8,772 nt of DNA from Prevotellaceae bacterium (lineage in GTDB: Bacteria; Bacteroidota; Bacteroidia; Bacteroidales; Paludibacteraceae), in the NCBI GenBank assembly GCA_031255055.1, contig JAIRTG010000186.1:1-8772 (forward strand), given 5' to 3'. Shown here in pieces: positions 1-6,126 of the stretch. The notes under the pieces are model-generated. The model searched no databases. It saw nothing but the letters and a program-made list of their open reading frames with translations, and was not told where the DNA came from. Numbering within the stretch: the first letter of the stretch is position 1; every line of letters begins with the position of its first letter. The position numbers and the translations under genes were made by a program.

Positions 1-623
1 TTACAGTAGATGTGATAGAATGCATACATTCCAAACGAGATACACAGGTTAAGCGTGCCTAACGTAATGAGCTTGTCGAAAGTGGAAACTGTTATCAGAT
101 AAGCTACGGCTAATTTCAAGACCGCATCCGCAATACCCGTATAAGCATACACACTCATCCGTTCGTGTGCAATAATCTGGGCATTCATCGGTACCTGAGT
201 TATGCTTAACAGCGCAGAAACAACCACATACTGATAAATTACATTGCAGGCAAAAAGGCGTTCCGGAGGAATGACCAATACATTATTCACAATCCACAGC
301 CCGGCAGTTTCGCAAAATATGACCACAATAATCGCCAAAGCCGCATGAATATTGAATGCTGTACGGAATACTTTTTTCAGTCTGTCCCTGTCGTTCCGTC
401 CCAGTTCAAAAGTAAGGAAGCGGGAGGTGGACACTCTCAGCGCACCGTTGAGAAAACTGAACAGGGTAATTACTCCTGCAATTACATTGTTTAGCCCATA
501 GTCAACTACTCCCAGCGTATTCAATATTACCTGCGACGTAAACAATGAAACAATCATTGTCAACAGCGTGCGGAAATAGAGGAAAAGGGTATTTTTTGCT
601 ATGCGTTTGTTATTGGAGTTCAC
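1..623 (-). CDS. Oligosaccharide/O-antigen flippase (Wzx-like, MOP superfamily), N-terminal part, cut by window edge
   Basis: Reading the minus strand from 623 gives 207 codons with no stop before the window ends, so the C-terminal part lies outside. The translation starts MNSNNKRIAKNTLFLYFRTL and continues with LNTLGVVDYG, RFLTFELGR and IAHERMSVYAY. I recognise these from Bacteroides polysaccharide flippases, usually about 480-500 residues. Hydrophobic stretches at about residues 12-34, 44-62, 87-108, 118-136 and 159-178 fit the first membrane helices. The family moves lipid-linked oligosaccharide units across the inner membrane. The start is a GTG at 621-623: an in-frame TAG lies directly upstream, and the conserved NKRIAKNTL block follows at once, which excludes the internal ATG about 22 codons later. 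The leader is A-rich. It is co-oriented with the glycosyltransferases at 1507-3449 but separated from them by 883 bp. Family call is firm; substrate unknown. Confidence 0.88.
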   Translation of the reverse strand, partial: MNSNNKRIAKNTLFLYFRTLLTMIVSLFTSQVILNTLGVVDYGLNNVIAGVITLFSFLNGALRVSTSRFLTFELGRNDRDRLKKVFRTAFNIHAALAIIVVIFCETAGLWIVNNVLVIPPERLFACNVIYQYVVVSALLSITQVPMNAQIIAHERMSVYAYTGIADAVLKLAVAYLITVSTFDKLITLGTLNLCISFGMYAFYHIYC

Positions 624-854
624 CTATTTTTATTTTTTTTCAGTGCGAAATTTTGAGAGATGCGACATTTGCAACAACGGTACACCCAAAGGAGAAACAA
701 GTGTTACGACAAACAGTCGGCAAAAGGTTTGTTGATGTGGCCACGACTTCACTCAAAAGGAAAAAGAGTGTAACTTCCAAAAAGCCATACCGTTCGGTCG
801 ACAGGACACAAGGTTTGGAGTGCCGTATAACCAGCTTGAAATCAGGCATTTTCT

Positions 855-869
855 GGGGGGGGGGGGGGG
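855..869. repeat. G15 homopolymer tract
   Basis: Fifteen consecutive G on the plus strand (C15 on the minus strand), about 230 bp upstream of the flippase start. If the promoter at 1017-1024 is used, the tract falls inside the flippase 5' leader. Tracts of this length slip readily during replication and are also hard to sequence, so the true copy number is uncertain. Confidence 0.9.
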
Positions 870-896
870 TAGAAACTTGTATTCCAAGTAATTGCG

Positions 897-917
897 GGAG
901 CCGATAGAGTCGGTTCC
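897..917 (+). other. Small hairpin in the putative flippase leader
   Basis: GGAGCCGA and TCGGTTCC pair over 8 bp around the loop TAGAG, with one G-U wobble in plus-strand RNA. On the minus strand, the sense of the flippase, the same position is an A-C mismatch. No T-run follows, so it is not a standard terminator. Function unknown. Confidence 0.35.
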
Positions 918-1016
918 TGTAAAAGAGGGCTGTTGTTTTTGTCCTGTCATGGGGGTGAAGAAAATATGTGTATCTGTATAAAATTCGCAGTTGCTATATT
1001 GTTGATATGGCAGTTG

Positions 1017-1024
1017 CAAATATA
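1017..1024 (-). promoter_or_regulatory. Candidate Bacteroidota -7 promoter element for the flippase
   Basis: The minus strand reads TATATTTG followed by CA, an exact match to the Bacteroidota consensus TAnnTTTG. I see no good TTTG/TTG -33 element at the usual 17-21 nt spacing. If used, transcription would start near 1010 and give the flippase a leader of about 385 nt containing the poly-C tract. Confidence 0.38.
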
Positions 1025-1145
1025 CGCAAGTTTTTTCGAGTGAGAGCGCTTTAGCGGCAATATTTTTTTTACTTCAAGTTTTGCGCTATTCGTTCGCCGA
1101 TCATGTTGTTCATAAGTGACGGAACAGACTGTTATCTGTGTCTAT

Positions 1146-1216
1146 GTAGACGTCGCCTTGCGTACGGAATAGACGTCTTCCCTACCCCTTTCCGACGAAG
1201 GAGCGTCTACTATTCC
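1146..1216. repeat. Cluster of short direct and inverted repeats
   Basis: GTAGACGTC (1146-1154) recurs almost exactly as ATAGACGTC (1169-1177). CGTCTAC (1204-1210) is the inverse of GTAGACG. GGAATAG (1166-1172) is inverse to CTATTCC (1210-1216). The segment can fold in several alternative hairpins. No coding potential or known element recognised. Confidence 0.45.
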
Positions 1217-1233
1217 CTAATAAGGCAAGAGAA

Positions 1234-1250
1234 GTCCGAACTGTGATTCT
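1234..1250 (+). repeat. 17-bp word, left copy of a long-range inverted repeat
   Basis: GTCCGAACTGTGATTCT here is the exact reverse complement of positions 8729-8745 at the other end of the window. Similarity stops at both edges. A 17-bp perfect match is unlikely by chance in 8.8 kb (roughly a few in a thousand), so it is probably part of a dispersed genomic repeat. Confidence 0.6.
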
Positions 1251-1456
1251 CCTCCTCATTTTCAACGAGGAAACAGTAGTAAGTCGTTCGTAAACGACAA
1301 ACAGCGCAAACCGATAAGATAATGAGCTTTTTATATATGTTATTTCGCTCTGCTACTGAGGTAGTTTTTTGTTAAAATCAGGTAGGAATGAGGTTTCGTA
1401 TTCGTCGATTCTCTTTGCCCGCAAGGGCAATATCCGTATAACCGCAGATCAACTTT

Positions 1457-1510
1457 TCAGGCACGTGCCGATAAGCAGGGACCACCGATGAGGGAGAGTA
1501 TTTTCATCAT
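1457..1510 (-). pseudogene. Possible truncated start of a lost downstream gene (17 codons)
   Basis: The stop of the glycosyltransferase half overlaps a following ATG as ATGA, the same arrangement that couples the GT2 and GT4 genes at 2577-2580. The frame reads MMKILSLIGGPCLSARA and then stops at TGA (1457-1459). A 17-residue product is unlikely to be functional, but the overlapping ATGATG suggests that another polysaccharide gene once followed here and was cut or shifted soon after its start. The opening MMKILSLIG is too short to assign a family. It could also be coincidence. Confidence 0.25.
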
Positions 1511-2049
1511 TTATTTGAGCTGACTATATCTTGATATAAGGCTAAATATTTTTTATACATTTTATCTACGGTAAACTTCTCTTCATAAGTTTTACGGGCG
1601 GCTTCACTTGCGGCATTATATCTCTCTTTATCATTTCGATAAAACAATATTTTCTCAACAAACAAAGCCGGATCGTTATCTAAAGCAAATCCGTTTGTCC
1701 CATCCAGAATTTCTGAAATCCCGCCGACATTTGATGCAAGAACAGGTTTTCCGAATACTAACGATTCGATAATTGATACCGGTAATCCTTCGTAATTGGA
1801 CGTCAAAACAAATAAATCAATAAGAGGAATGTACTGATACGCATTCTTAATACTTCCCAGACAATACACATTTTCCGGCACATTTTCCGGTTGATACTGA
1901 TTGCCAATCCAAATAAAACCAATATCTTGACTTCTCAGCAGCAAAGCTGTTTCGCAAAATAAATCAAACCTTTTCGGAGAACTTAGGCGGGCAATTGATA
2001 AAACTAAAAAACCGTATTTACTTCTAATTTTACGAAAGATATTTTCCAT
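1507..2049 (-). CDS. Glycosyltransferase GT4-like, C-terminal (donor-binding) half of a split gene
   Basis: 180 codons matching the second Rossmann domain of GT-B glycosyltransferases of the GT4 (Glycos_transf_1) type. VLSIARLSSPKRFD lies at about residues 16-29, with the Arg and Lys expected to contact donor phosphates. The E-x7-E signature EGLPVSIIE is at 87-95 and VGGISEIL at 108-115. This domain normally binds a sugar nucleotide and works only with the N-terminal acceptor domain, encoded just upstream (2065-2580) in the same reading frame but separated by two stops, TAA (2065-2067) and TGA (2056-2058). The ATG at 2047-2049 is the first start after them and no Shine-Dalgarno is evident. 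Either the gene is broken or the halves are made by reinitiation as two chains. Family call is firm; function of this half alone is doubtful. Confidence 0.8.
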   Translation of the reverse strand: MENIFRKIRSKYGFLVLSIARLSSPKRFDLFCETALLLRSQDIGFIWIGNQYQPENVPENVYCLGSIKNAYQYIPLIDLFVLTSNYEGLPVSIIESLVFGKPVLASNVGGISEILDGTNGFALDNDPALFVEKILFYRNDKERYNAASEAARKTYEEKFTVDKMYKKYLALYQDIVSSNK

Positions 2050-2064
2050 AATATTTCATCTGTT

Positions 2065-2580
2065 TTAGAGAGAATAGTCTGTTACTCCATTGTATATGTA
2101 AGAAATGTTATTTTCACTCAACTTCTCGGATATAAAATTATTATAATCATACCGGCTGACGCCTATAATATGTTTTACCCGACCGGATAATAATTTTTCA
2201 ATAAAAAGGAATTTTCTATAAGCAATACGTATAGAATCAAAACCGTGCACAGTATAAACTATTCTGGATTTTGGAAAAGCTAAACGTCCTAACAACCCCA
2301 TTTTTGAGGAATGTAAATGTATTACATCCGGCTTATATTGTCGGTATATTTTTCGAAGTCGAAATATTACTTTCAAATCTTTCCAAAGATGAATAGAACG
2401 CTGAAGGTCTTTCATCTTTACTTTTTCAACTTTGTCCGACAAAATATCCCACATCGGACCTTCCGATTCGGACACAACAATTACTTCGTGCTTATCGTTG
2501 ATTAAGCTTTCGCTCAAATTAATCAACACAGATTGGGCGCCTCCCAAATCCGCAAGAGTTATTGCCTGTAGGATTTTCAT
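2065..2580 (-). CDS. Glycosyltransferase GT4-like, N-terminal (acceptor) half of a split gene
   Basis: 171 codons corresponding to the N-terminal Rossmann domain of a GT4-type enzyme. MKILQAITLADLGGAQ opens with the glycine loop at 13-14, HLHSSKMGLLGR is at 88-99, YTVHGF at 109-114, and YNGV at 163-166 marks the usual end of the domain. Translation then stops at TAA (2065-2067). Read through, the locus from 2580 to 1507 would give about 357 residues, normal for the family, so this is one gene interrupted at the interdomain linker. A TCTCTCT run lies immediately before the stop and could have slipped, but the halves share a frame, so a frameshift origin needs two compensating indels. Its ATG overlaps the stop of the GT2 gene as ATGA, which suggests translational coupling. 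Likely adds a sugar to a lipid-linked glycan if functional. Confidence 0.8.
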   Translation of the reverse strand: MKILQAITLADLGGAQSVLINLSESLINDKHEVIVVSESEGPMWDILSDKVEKVKMKDLQRSIHLWKDLKVIFRLRKIYRQYKPDVIHLHSSKMGLLGRLAFPKSRIVYTVHGFDSIRIAYRKFLFIEKLLSGRVKHIIGVSRYDYNNFISEKLSENNISYIYNGVTDYSL

Positions 2581-3449
2581 AAGACAGATTTATTTAATAA
2601 TGCTTGATATTCTATTTTTTCAGAGTTTGACAGGGTAACATGTTTCTTCGTGAAAAAAAAATCGTCCCATTTTAACTTGAAGATAATAATGTACATAAAA
2701 TCTTTCAAATAGCTTCTTATATACAGTACATATATGAGAAAGAGGGGCAAATGTCTATTACATTTTAAATCGTGATATATTTCACGCATTCCGACTGACG
2801 TTTTTAAATACTTATTTAGATAAGGCAGTCCTAAATCCCGATAAAACATTAACAAGTCCGGTAAAACATAAATGGTTGGGGGAGTAGTTGAAAAAAGTGT
2901 TCTAACAAACAATTCGTAGTCTTCTGCCCGCACCATCTTTTCATTATACGGATTTTGCATAAACCATGATGTTCTACCCATTATACTGGGATTCATAATC
3001 GGATTGGTATATATCATTTCATCCTTTCCTATAATTCCTTCTTTTCCTTTAATGCCATAGACTTTATTTCGGGAATCTATGGTAATACACCTGCTTGCGA
3101 CTAAGTCGATATCAGGGTTATTTAATAAAAAGAGAAACTGTTGTTCTATGCGTGTTGGGCACATAATATCGTCGGCATCCATACGTGCTATTATGGGATA
3201 TTTCGCAATGCGGCTTATTTCATTTAATCTCACCGGTACACCTTTGTTTTGTCCGTCCGAAAAAACTTTTATTCTTGAATCATTCATTTCATAATATCTG
3301 GCTATGCTTAGCGAAGAATCGGTGGAGCCATCGTCAACCAGTATTAATTCCCAATCGGTAAATGTTTGGTTTAGCACGGATTTTATTGAAAAGTCCAAAT
3401 AATCTGCCGTATTATAAAAAGAAATAGCAATTGAAATACCTGTATTCAT
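2577..3449 (-). CDS. Family 2 (GT-A) glycosyltransferase
   Basis: 290 residues with the GT2 fold signatures: ISIAISFYNTADYL at 5-18, the nucleotide-binding VDDGSTD at 38-44, the metal-binding MDADD at 90-94, and AEDYELFVR at 175-183, the usual acceptor-side ED motif of bacterial GT2 enzymes. The family transfers sugars from nucleotide donors onto growing glycans at the cytoplasmic membrane face. A hydrophobic stretch near 235-257 followed by basic residues may associate with the membrane. The ATG at 3449 fits the normal GT2 N-terminus. The gene ends in a 4-nt ATGA overlap with the split GT4 gene, so the two form one leftward transcription unit, probably for capsule or exopolysaccharide. A -7 promoter element lies at 3558-3565. 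AT-rich composition differs from the right half of the window. Sugar specificity cannot be read from sequence. Confidence 0.9.
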   Translation of the reverse strand: MNTGISIAISFYNTADYLDFSIKSVLNQTFTDWELILVDDGSTDSSLSIARYYEMNDSRIKVFSDGQNKGVPVRLNEISRIAKYPIIARMDADDIMCPTRIEQQFLFLLNNPDIDLVASRCITIDSRNKVYGIKGKEGIIGKDEMIYTNPIMNPSIMGRTSWFMQNPYNEKMVRAEDYELFVRTLFSTTPPTIYVLPDLLMFYRDLGLPYLNKYLKTSVGMREIYHDLKCNRHLPLFLIYVLYIRSYLKDFMYIIIFKLKWDDFFFTKKHVTLSNSEKIEYQALLNKSVL

Positions 3450-3557
3450 GGTGTTATAAATTTTGATTCGGTTAACCGGAATTATATCAATAGTATCTTT
3501 TTTCTTGAATCATTTTGATGGCGTGATTACTTTATTCGTAGAAATAATGTTGATTCG

Positions 3558-3565
3558 CAAAGATA
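3558..3565 (-). promoter_or_regulatory. Candidate -7 promoter element for the glycosyltransferase operon
   Basis: The minus strand reads TATCTTTG, an exact TAnnTTTG match, about 110 nt upstream of the GT2 start. No clear TTG-type -33 element is present. The leader between it and 3449 contains the perfect palindrome CGGTTAACCG (3469-3478), a possible protein site. Confidence 0.42.
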
Positions 3566-3671
3566 ATGTTATTGTTTGAATCCGTGTTTCCGTTTTCAAT
3601 TAGCTGTTATCATTGTTGTTCGTTATGCCGCGCTACTCATTTTCAGTAGTCGGACGAAATATCGCCAACTG

Positions 3672-4028
3672 CTACGTTTTGTACGACAGAATATGGACGG
3701 TGACGCCGACGGCAATGACAAAAAGCATTGCCTGAAGCCACAATCGGCCGCCGAGTACCAGAAAAATAGAGCATAGCATCACCGTCCACATCATGCCGAT
3801 CGAGATTATCTTTACCCGCAGGGGAATGGTTTTATTTTCTCTGAAATTCCTGATACATTCGCCGAAGGCTTTGTGAGTGATAAGCCAATTGTACAATCTG
3901 TCCGAACTTTTTGCAAATAAAGTTGCGGATAACAATAAAAAAGGTGTCGTAGGGAGCAGAGGCAAGAAAATGCCCAAAAGTCCTACTCCTAAGCTGACTA
4001 ATCCGATGATCGAGAGTAATATTTTCAC
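3672..4028 (-). CDS. YbaN/DUF454-family small inner-membrane protein
   Basis: 118 residues with the family hallmark GIFLPLLPTTPFLLLSA at 19-35, followed by a soluble segment containing LYNWLITHKAFGECIRNFRENKTIP (about 45-69), then two further hydrophobic helices at about 73-92 and 97-115. Size and pattern match DUF454 proteins such as E. coli YbaN, integral inner-membrane proteins with no settled biochemical role. The start is a GTG (complement of 4026-4028); no in-frame ATG lies near upstream, and the MKILLSIIGLVSLG opening agrees with the family. A well-formed leftward promoter lies at 4067-4098. It is co-oriented with the glycosyltransferases, but a 222-bp gap with its own -7 element suggests separate transcription. 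Confidence 0.88.
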   Translation of the reverse strand: MKILLSIIGLVSLGVGLLGIFLPLLPTTPFLLLSATLFAKSSDRLYNWLITHKAFGECIRNFRENKTIPLRVKIISIGMMWTVMLCSIFLVLGGRLWLQAMLFVIAVGVTVHILSYKT

Positions 4029-4066
4029 GCCGATTGGTATCTTTTTTTGTGTGTGAAAGCGAGAAA

Positions 4067-4098
4067 CAAATTTACGGAAATCTCCCTGTTGTCAACAA
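4067..4098 (-). promoter_or_regulatory. Bacteroidota-type promoter for the YbaN-family gene
   Basis: On the minus strand TTGTTG (complement of 4093-4098) is followed after 18 nt by TAAATTTG (complement of 4067-4074), matching the TTTG/TTG -33 and TAnnTTTG -7 pattern. Transcription would start near 4060, about 30 nt before the GTG start. Confidence 0.6.
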
Positions 4099-4147
4099 TT
4101 TTTCCGTAATATGTTTCGGTTGAAAGGGGGAAAGCACACAATTATAG

Positions 4148-4177
4148 TTTTCCCAAAGACTAAATTTTATACTTTTG
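4148..4177 (+). promoter_or_regulatory. Bacteroidota-type promoter for the 4200-6678 unit
   Basis: TACTTTTG at 4170-4177 matches TAnnTTTG, with TTTT at 4148-4151 as a weak -33 element 18 nt upstream. It places transcription start at about 4184, a short leader before the ATG at 4200. It is divergent from the YbaN promoter, the two -7 elements being about 95 bp apart. Confidence 0.55.
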
Positions 4178-4199
4178 CAGAAAAACAAACATCCACATA

Positions 4200-5048
4200 A
4201 TGAAACGGAATTTCATCCTCCTGCTGTTCGGCTGCTGCCTGCTGTCGGCTTTTTCGCAACACGACGACGCGAGGAAATATGCTTTGAAGCTCATAACGAA
4301 TCATTTTCAACTTGGCCATACCGAATTATACGACGCCTACCTGTCGCCGCTGTATTACCGGGGGCACGTTCTACAATACAACCATCATACAAGGCGCTAT
4401 TTCAATCCCGAAAAAACGACGCTTTCGAGAGACAATCTGTTATCGACATCAACAGGCTTACTGTCGAATCCGGCAGGCACTGCTTCGATGGTATATCTCG
4501 ACTTCCGGTATGGATGGGGCGTGCATTACCACTTCCGCCCTGTGAAAAACCTGCAGATACTGGCCGGAGGAATAGCCGATGCCGGTGTTGCATACAAAAT
4601 GATTGCGCGGAATGTGAACAATCCCGTGAACGTCGATATCGCCACGAATATCAATTTATCGGCAGTGGTACAATACAAAATTCCGCTGAGAAGGAGAGAC
4701 CTGCTGTTGCAGGCCACGCTTATGACGCCGGTGTGGGGACTGATGTTTGTGCCCGAAAAGGGGGCGTCGTACTACGAGGTCGTGTCGCTGAACAATTTCA
4801 GAAACACATTTCATCATTCGAGTTTTCACAACAAATACGGCCTCACCCACCAGTGTACGATTGACATTCCGTTTAAAAAATCGGTTTTGCAGGTCGGATA
4901 TGCTTTCCGGCGGCAGACGCATCAGGCAAATGAACTGGTGTTTAAAAACACGGCATCCTGCTTTCTTATCGGATGGAGGTGTGAACTGCACGCCTTTGCG
5001 GGAAGAAAAACCAAAATACCGGATAACTTTATCAGCCCCAATCCTTGA
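4200..5048 (+). CDS. DUF3316-like exported protein, predicted outer-membrane beta-barrel
   Basis: 282 residues. A signal peptide is clear: basic MKRN, a hydrophobic core to about residue 18, and likely cleavage after AFSQ. The mature part alternates aromatic and polar residues as in beta strands. It contains LYDAYLSPLYYRGHVLQY at 43-60, YGWGVHYHF at 104-112, AGGIADAGVAY at 122-132, NVNNPVN at 138-144 and PVWGLMFVPEKGASYYEV at 177-194. I recognise this pattern from Bacteroidales DUF3316 proteins (about 250-280 residues), which are of unknown function. Assignment is from memory of conserved blocks, not a search. It is first in a rightward unit: the S41-like lipoprotein gene begins 49 nt after its stop. 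The ATG sits about 16 nt from the predicted transcription start and gives a normal signal peptide, supporting the start. Probably in the outer membrane; ligand unknown. Confidence 0.75.
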   Translation: MKRNFILLLFGCCLLSAFSQHDDARKYALKLITNHFQLGHTELYDAYLSPLYYRGHVLQYNHHTRRYFNPEKTTLSRDNLLSTSTGLLSNPAGTASMVYLDFRYGWGVHYHFRPVKNLQILAGGIADAGVAYKMIARNVNNPVNVDIATNINLSAVVQYKIPLRRRDLLLQATLMTPVWGLMFVPEKGASYYEVVSLNNFRNTFHHSSFHNKYGLTHQCTIDIPFKKSVLQVGYAFRRQTHQANELVFKNTASCFLIGWRCELHAFAGRKTKIPDNFISPNP

Positions 5049-5097
5049 CTAAACTACCACCGGAGTACGATTTACAGGTGTTCCGACTAAATAAACA

Positions 5098-6117
5098 ATG
5101 ATTAAACAGATGAAAAAAATCCTTTTATTACACAGTGTCATCATGCTGTTATTTTCGTCGTGCATCGAGCAGCCCGAAGTGAGGAAAAACGACAAAAGAG
5201 GTAATTTCGACGCGCTTTGGGACATTGTCGATACAAAATACTGCTACCTGACTTACAAGCAAATCGACTGGCCGGAGGTGTATGTCGACTACCTGAACAG
5301 ACTGGGTATGATTGACGACGGAGACGATATGGCGCTGTTCGACCTGTTTGGCGATATGCTTGCCGAACTGAAAGACGGACATGTGAACCTGTACTCAACG
5401 TTCGATATTAGCCGTTACTGGAGTTGGTACACCGATTATCCCTCGAATTTCAACTCCTCCATTGTTTACGGCGAAAAGTATCTGGGTCGCGACTACCGGA
5501 TTGCCGGAGGGATGCACTACAAAAAGATAGCCGGCGGCAAAGTCGGATATGTCTATTACGGCAGTTTCGGCAGCACGTTCGGCGACAGCAACGTGTCTCA
5601 CATTTTCAGGGAGTTTAGCAATTGTGTCGGCCTGATCATCGACGTGCGGAACAACGGCGGCGGCTATCTGTCGCAGGCGGAACTGCTGGCGTCATACTTC
5701 TTCGACGAAAAGACGCATACCGGCTACATCTCCCACAAAACAGGCAACGGACACGATGATTTTTCCAAGCCCGAAAAAACATATACCGCCCCGCACGAAA
5801 AAGTCCGTTGGCGAAACAACGTGGTGGTGCTGACCAACCGGAAGTCGTACAGTGCGACAAATGACTTTGTCTGCCGGATGAAAAAATCGCCTTACGCAGT
5901 GATCATGGGCGACAAAACAGGCGGAGGAGGCGGTATGCCCCTTTCGAGCGAACTGCCGAACGGTTGGATGGTACGTTTCTCGGCCTGTCCGATGTTCGAC
6001 GCAGAGATGCATCATACCGAATTTGGCATCGAACCCGATGTTTATGTCTACATGGACGAAGGCGACTTGAAAAACGATGCGATCATCGACAAAGCGGTGA
6101 GCGCTCTTTTGTATTAA
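5098..6117 (+). CDS. S41-family (C-terminal processing/tricorn-like) peptidase, lipoprotein
   Basis: 339 residues. The signal peptide ends in the lipobox LFSSC (18-22), predicting lipidation at Cys22 and a periplasmic or surface membrane anchor. The S41 fold is visible: LKDGHVNLYS at 91-100, GKVGYVYYGSF at 147-157, LIIDVRNNGGG at 179-189 and KSYSATNDF at 249-257. Ser252 is at the expected nucleophile position, and GDKTGGGGGMPLSSELPNGW (271-290) forms the usual loop after it. No PDZ domain is obvious between the N-terminal and catalytic parts, as in short Bacteroides S41 lipoproteins. It probably cleaves peptides or protein C-termini in the envelope; substrate unknown. A second ATG at 5110 (MKKILLLHS) would also give a normal lipoprotein signal. 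It sits 49 nt after the DUF3316-like gene and 9 nt before the methyltransferase gene, consistent with one operon. Confidence 0.87.
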   Translation: MIKQMKKILLLHSVIMLLFSSCIEQPEVRKNDKRGNFDALWDIVDTKYCYLTYKQIDWPEVYVDYLNRLGMIDDGDDMALFDLFGDMLAELKDGHVNLYSTFDISRYWSWYTDYPSNFNSSIVYGEKYLGRDYRIAGGMHYKKIAGGKVGYVYYGSFGSTFGDSNVSHIFREFSNCVGLIIDVRNNGGGYLSQAELLASYFFDEKTHTGYISHKTGNGHDDFSKPEKTYTAPHEKVRWRNNVVVLTNRKSYSATNDFVCRMKKSPYAVIMGDKTGGGGGMPLSSELPNGWMVRFSACPMFDAEMHHTEFGIEPDVYVYMDEGDLKNDAIIDKAVSALLY

Positions 6118-6126
6118 TGTGTTGAG

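Larger units (their letters stand above)
624..1506. other. Gene-free region between polysaccharide genes, with repeats and possible remnants
   Basis: No convincing gene is visible in 883 bp. The open frames here have low-complexity or unfamiliar translations, and some run through the G15 tract. What it holds: a possible leftward -7 promoter element at 1017-1024, a G15 run at 855-869, a small hairpin at 897-917, a cluster of GTAGACG-type direct and inverted words at 1146-1216, half of a 17-bp long-range inverted repeat at 1234-1250, and a very short leftward frame at 1457-1510 starting inside the stop of the glycosyltransferase. It probably combines the flippase leader (about 624-1010) with scar DNA from gene loss or recombination; the latter is inference. 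Confidence 0.6.

Noticed and set aside
643..790. Possible degraded zinc-ribbon transposase: plus-strand frame with CDIC, then C-stop-CGHDF
   Set aside because: The Cys spacing in the second knuckle is wrong, a TGA interrupts it, and no catalytic region follows. Too weak to call an insertion-sequence remnant.
545..907. Open frames on both strands in the flippase upstream region
   Set aside because: The frames overlap the flippase start, run through the G15 tract and give low-complexity translations; no start context or family resemblance.
1353..1370. CTAC-TGAG-GTAG followed by six T, terminator-like on the plus strand
   Set aside because: The stem is only 4 bp and there is no rightward gene upstream for it to terminate.
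1415..1430. TTGCCC-GCAA-GGGCAA hairpin downstream of the leftward glycosyltransferase
   Set aside because: The stem is good but no T-run follows on the minus strand, so a terminator call is not supported.
1460..1469. Perfect palindrome GGCACGTGCC
   Set aside because: A single 10-bp palindrome, with no paired site or promoter context, inside probable scar DNA.
4175..4864. Rightward open frame overlapping the DUF3316-like gene
   Set aside because: It starts within the promoter -7 element and has no recognisable motifs; the overlapping frame has a signal peptide and family-like blocks.
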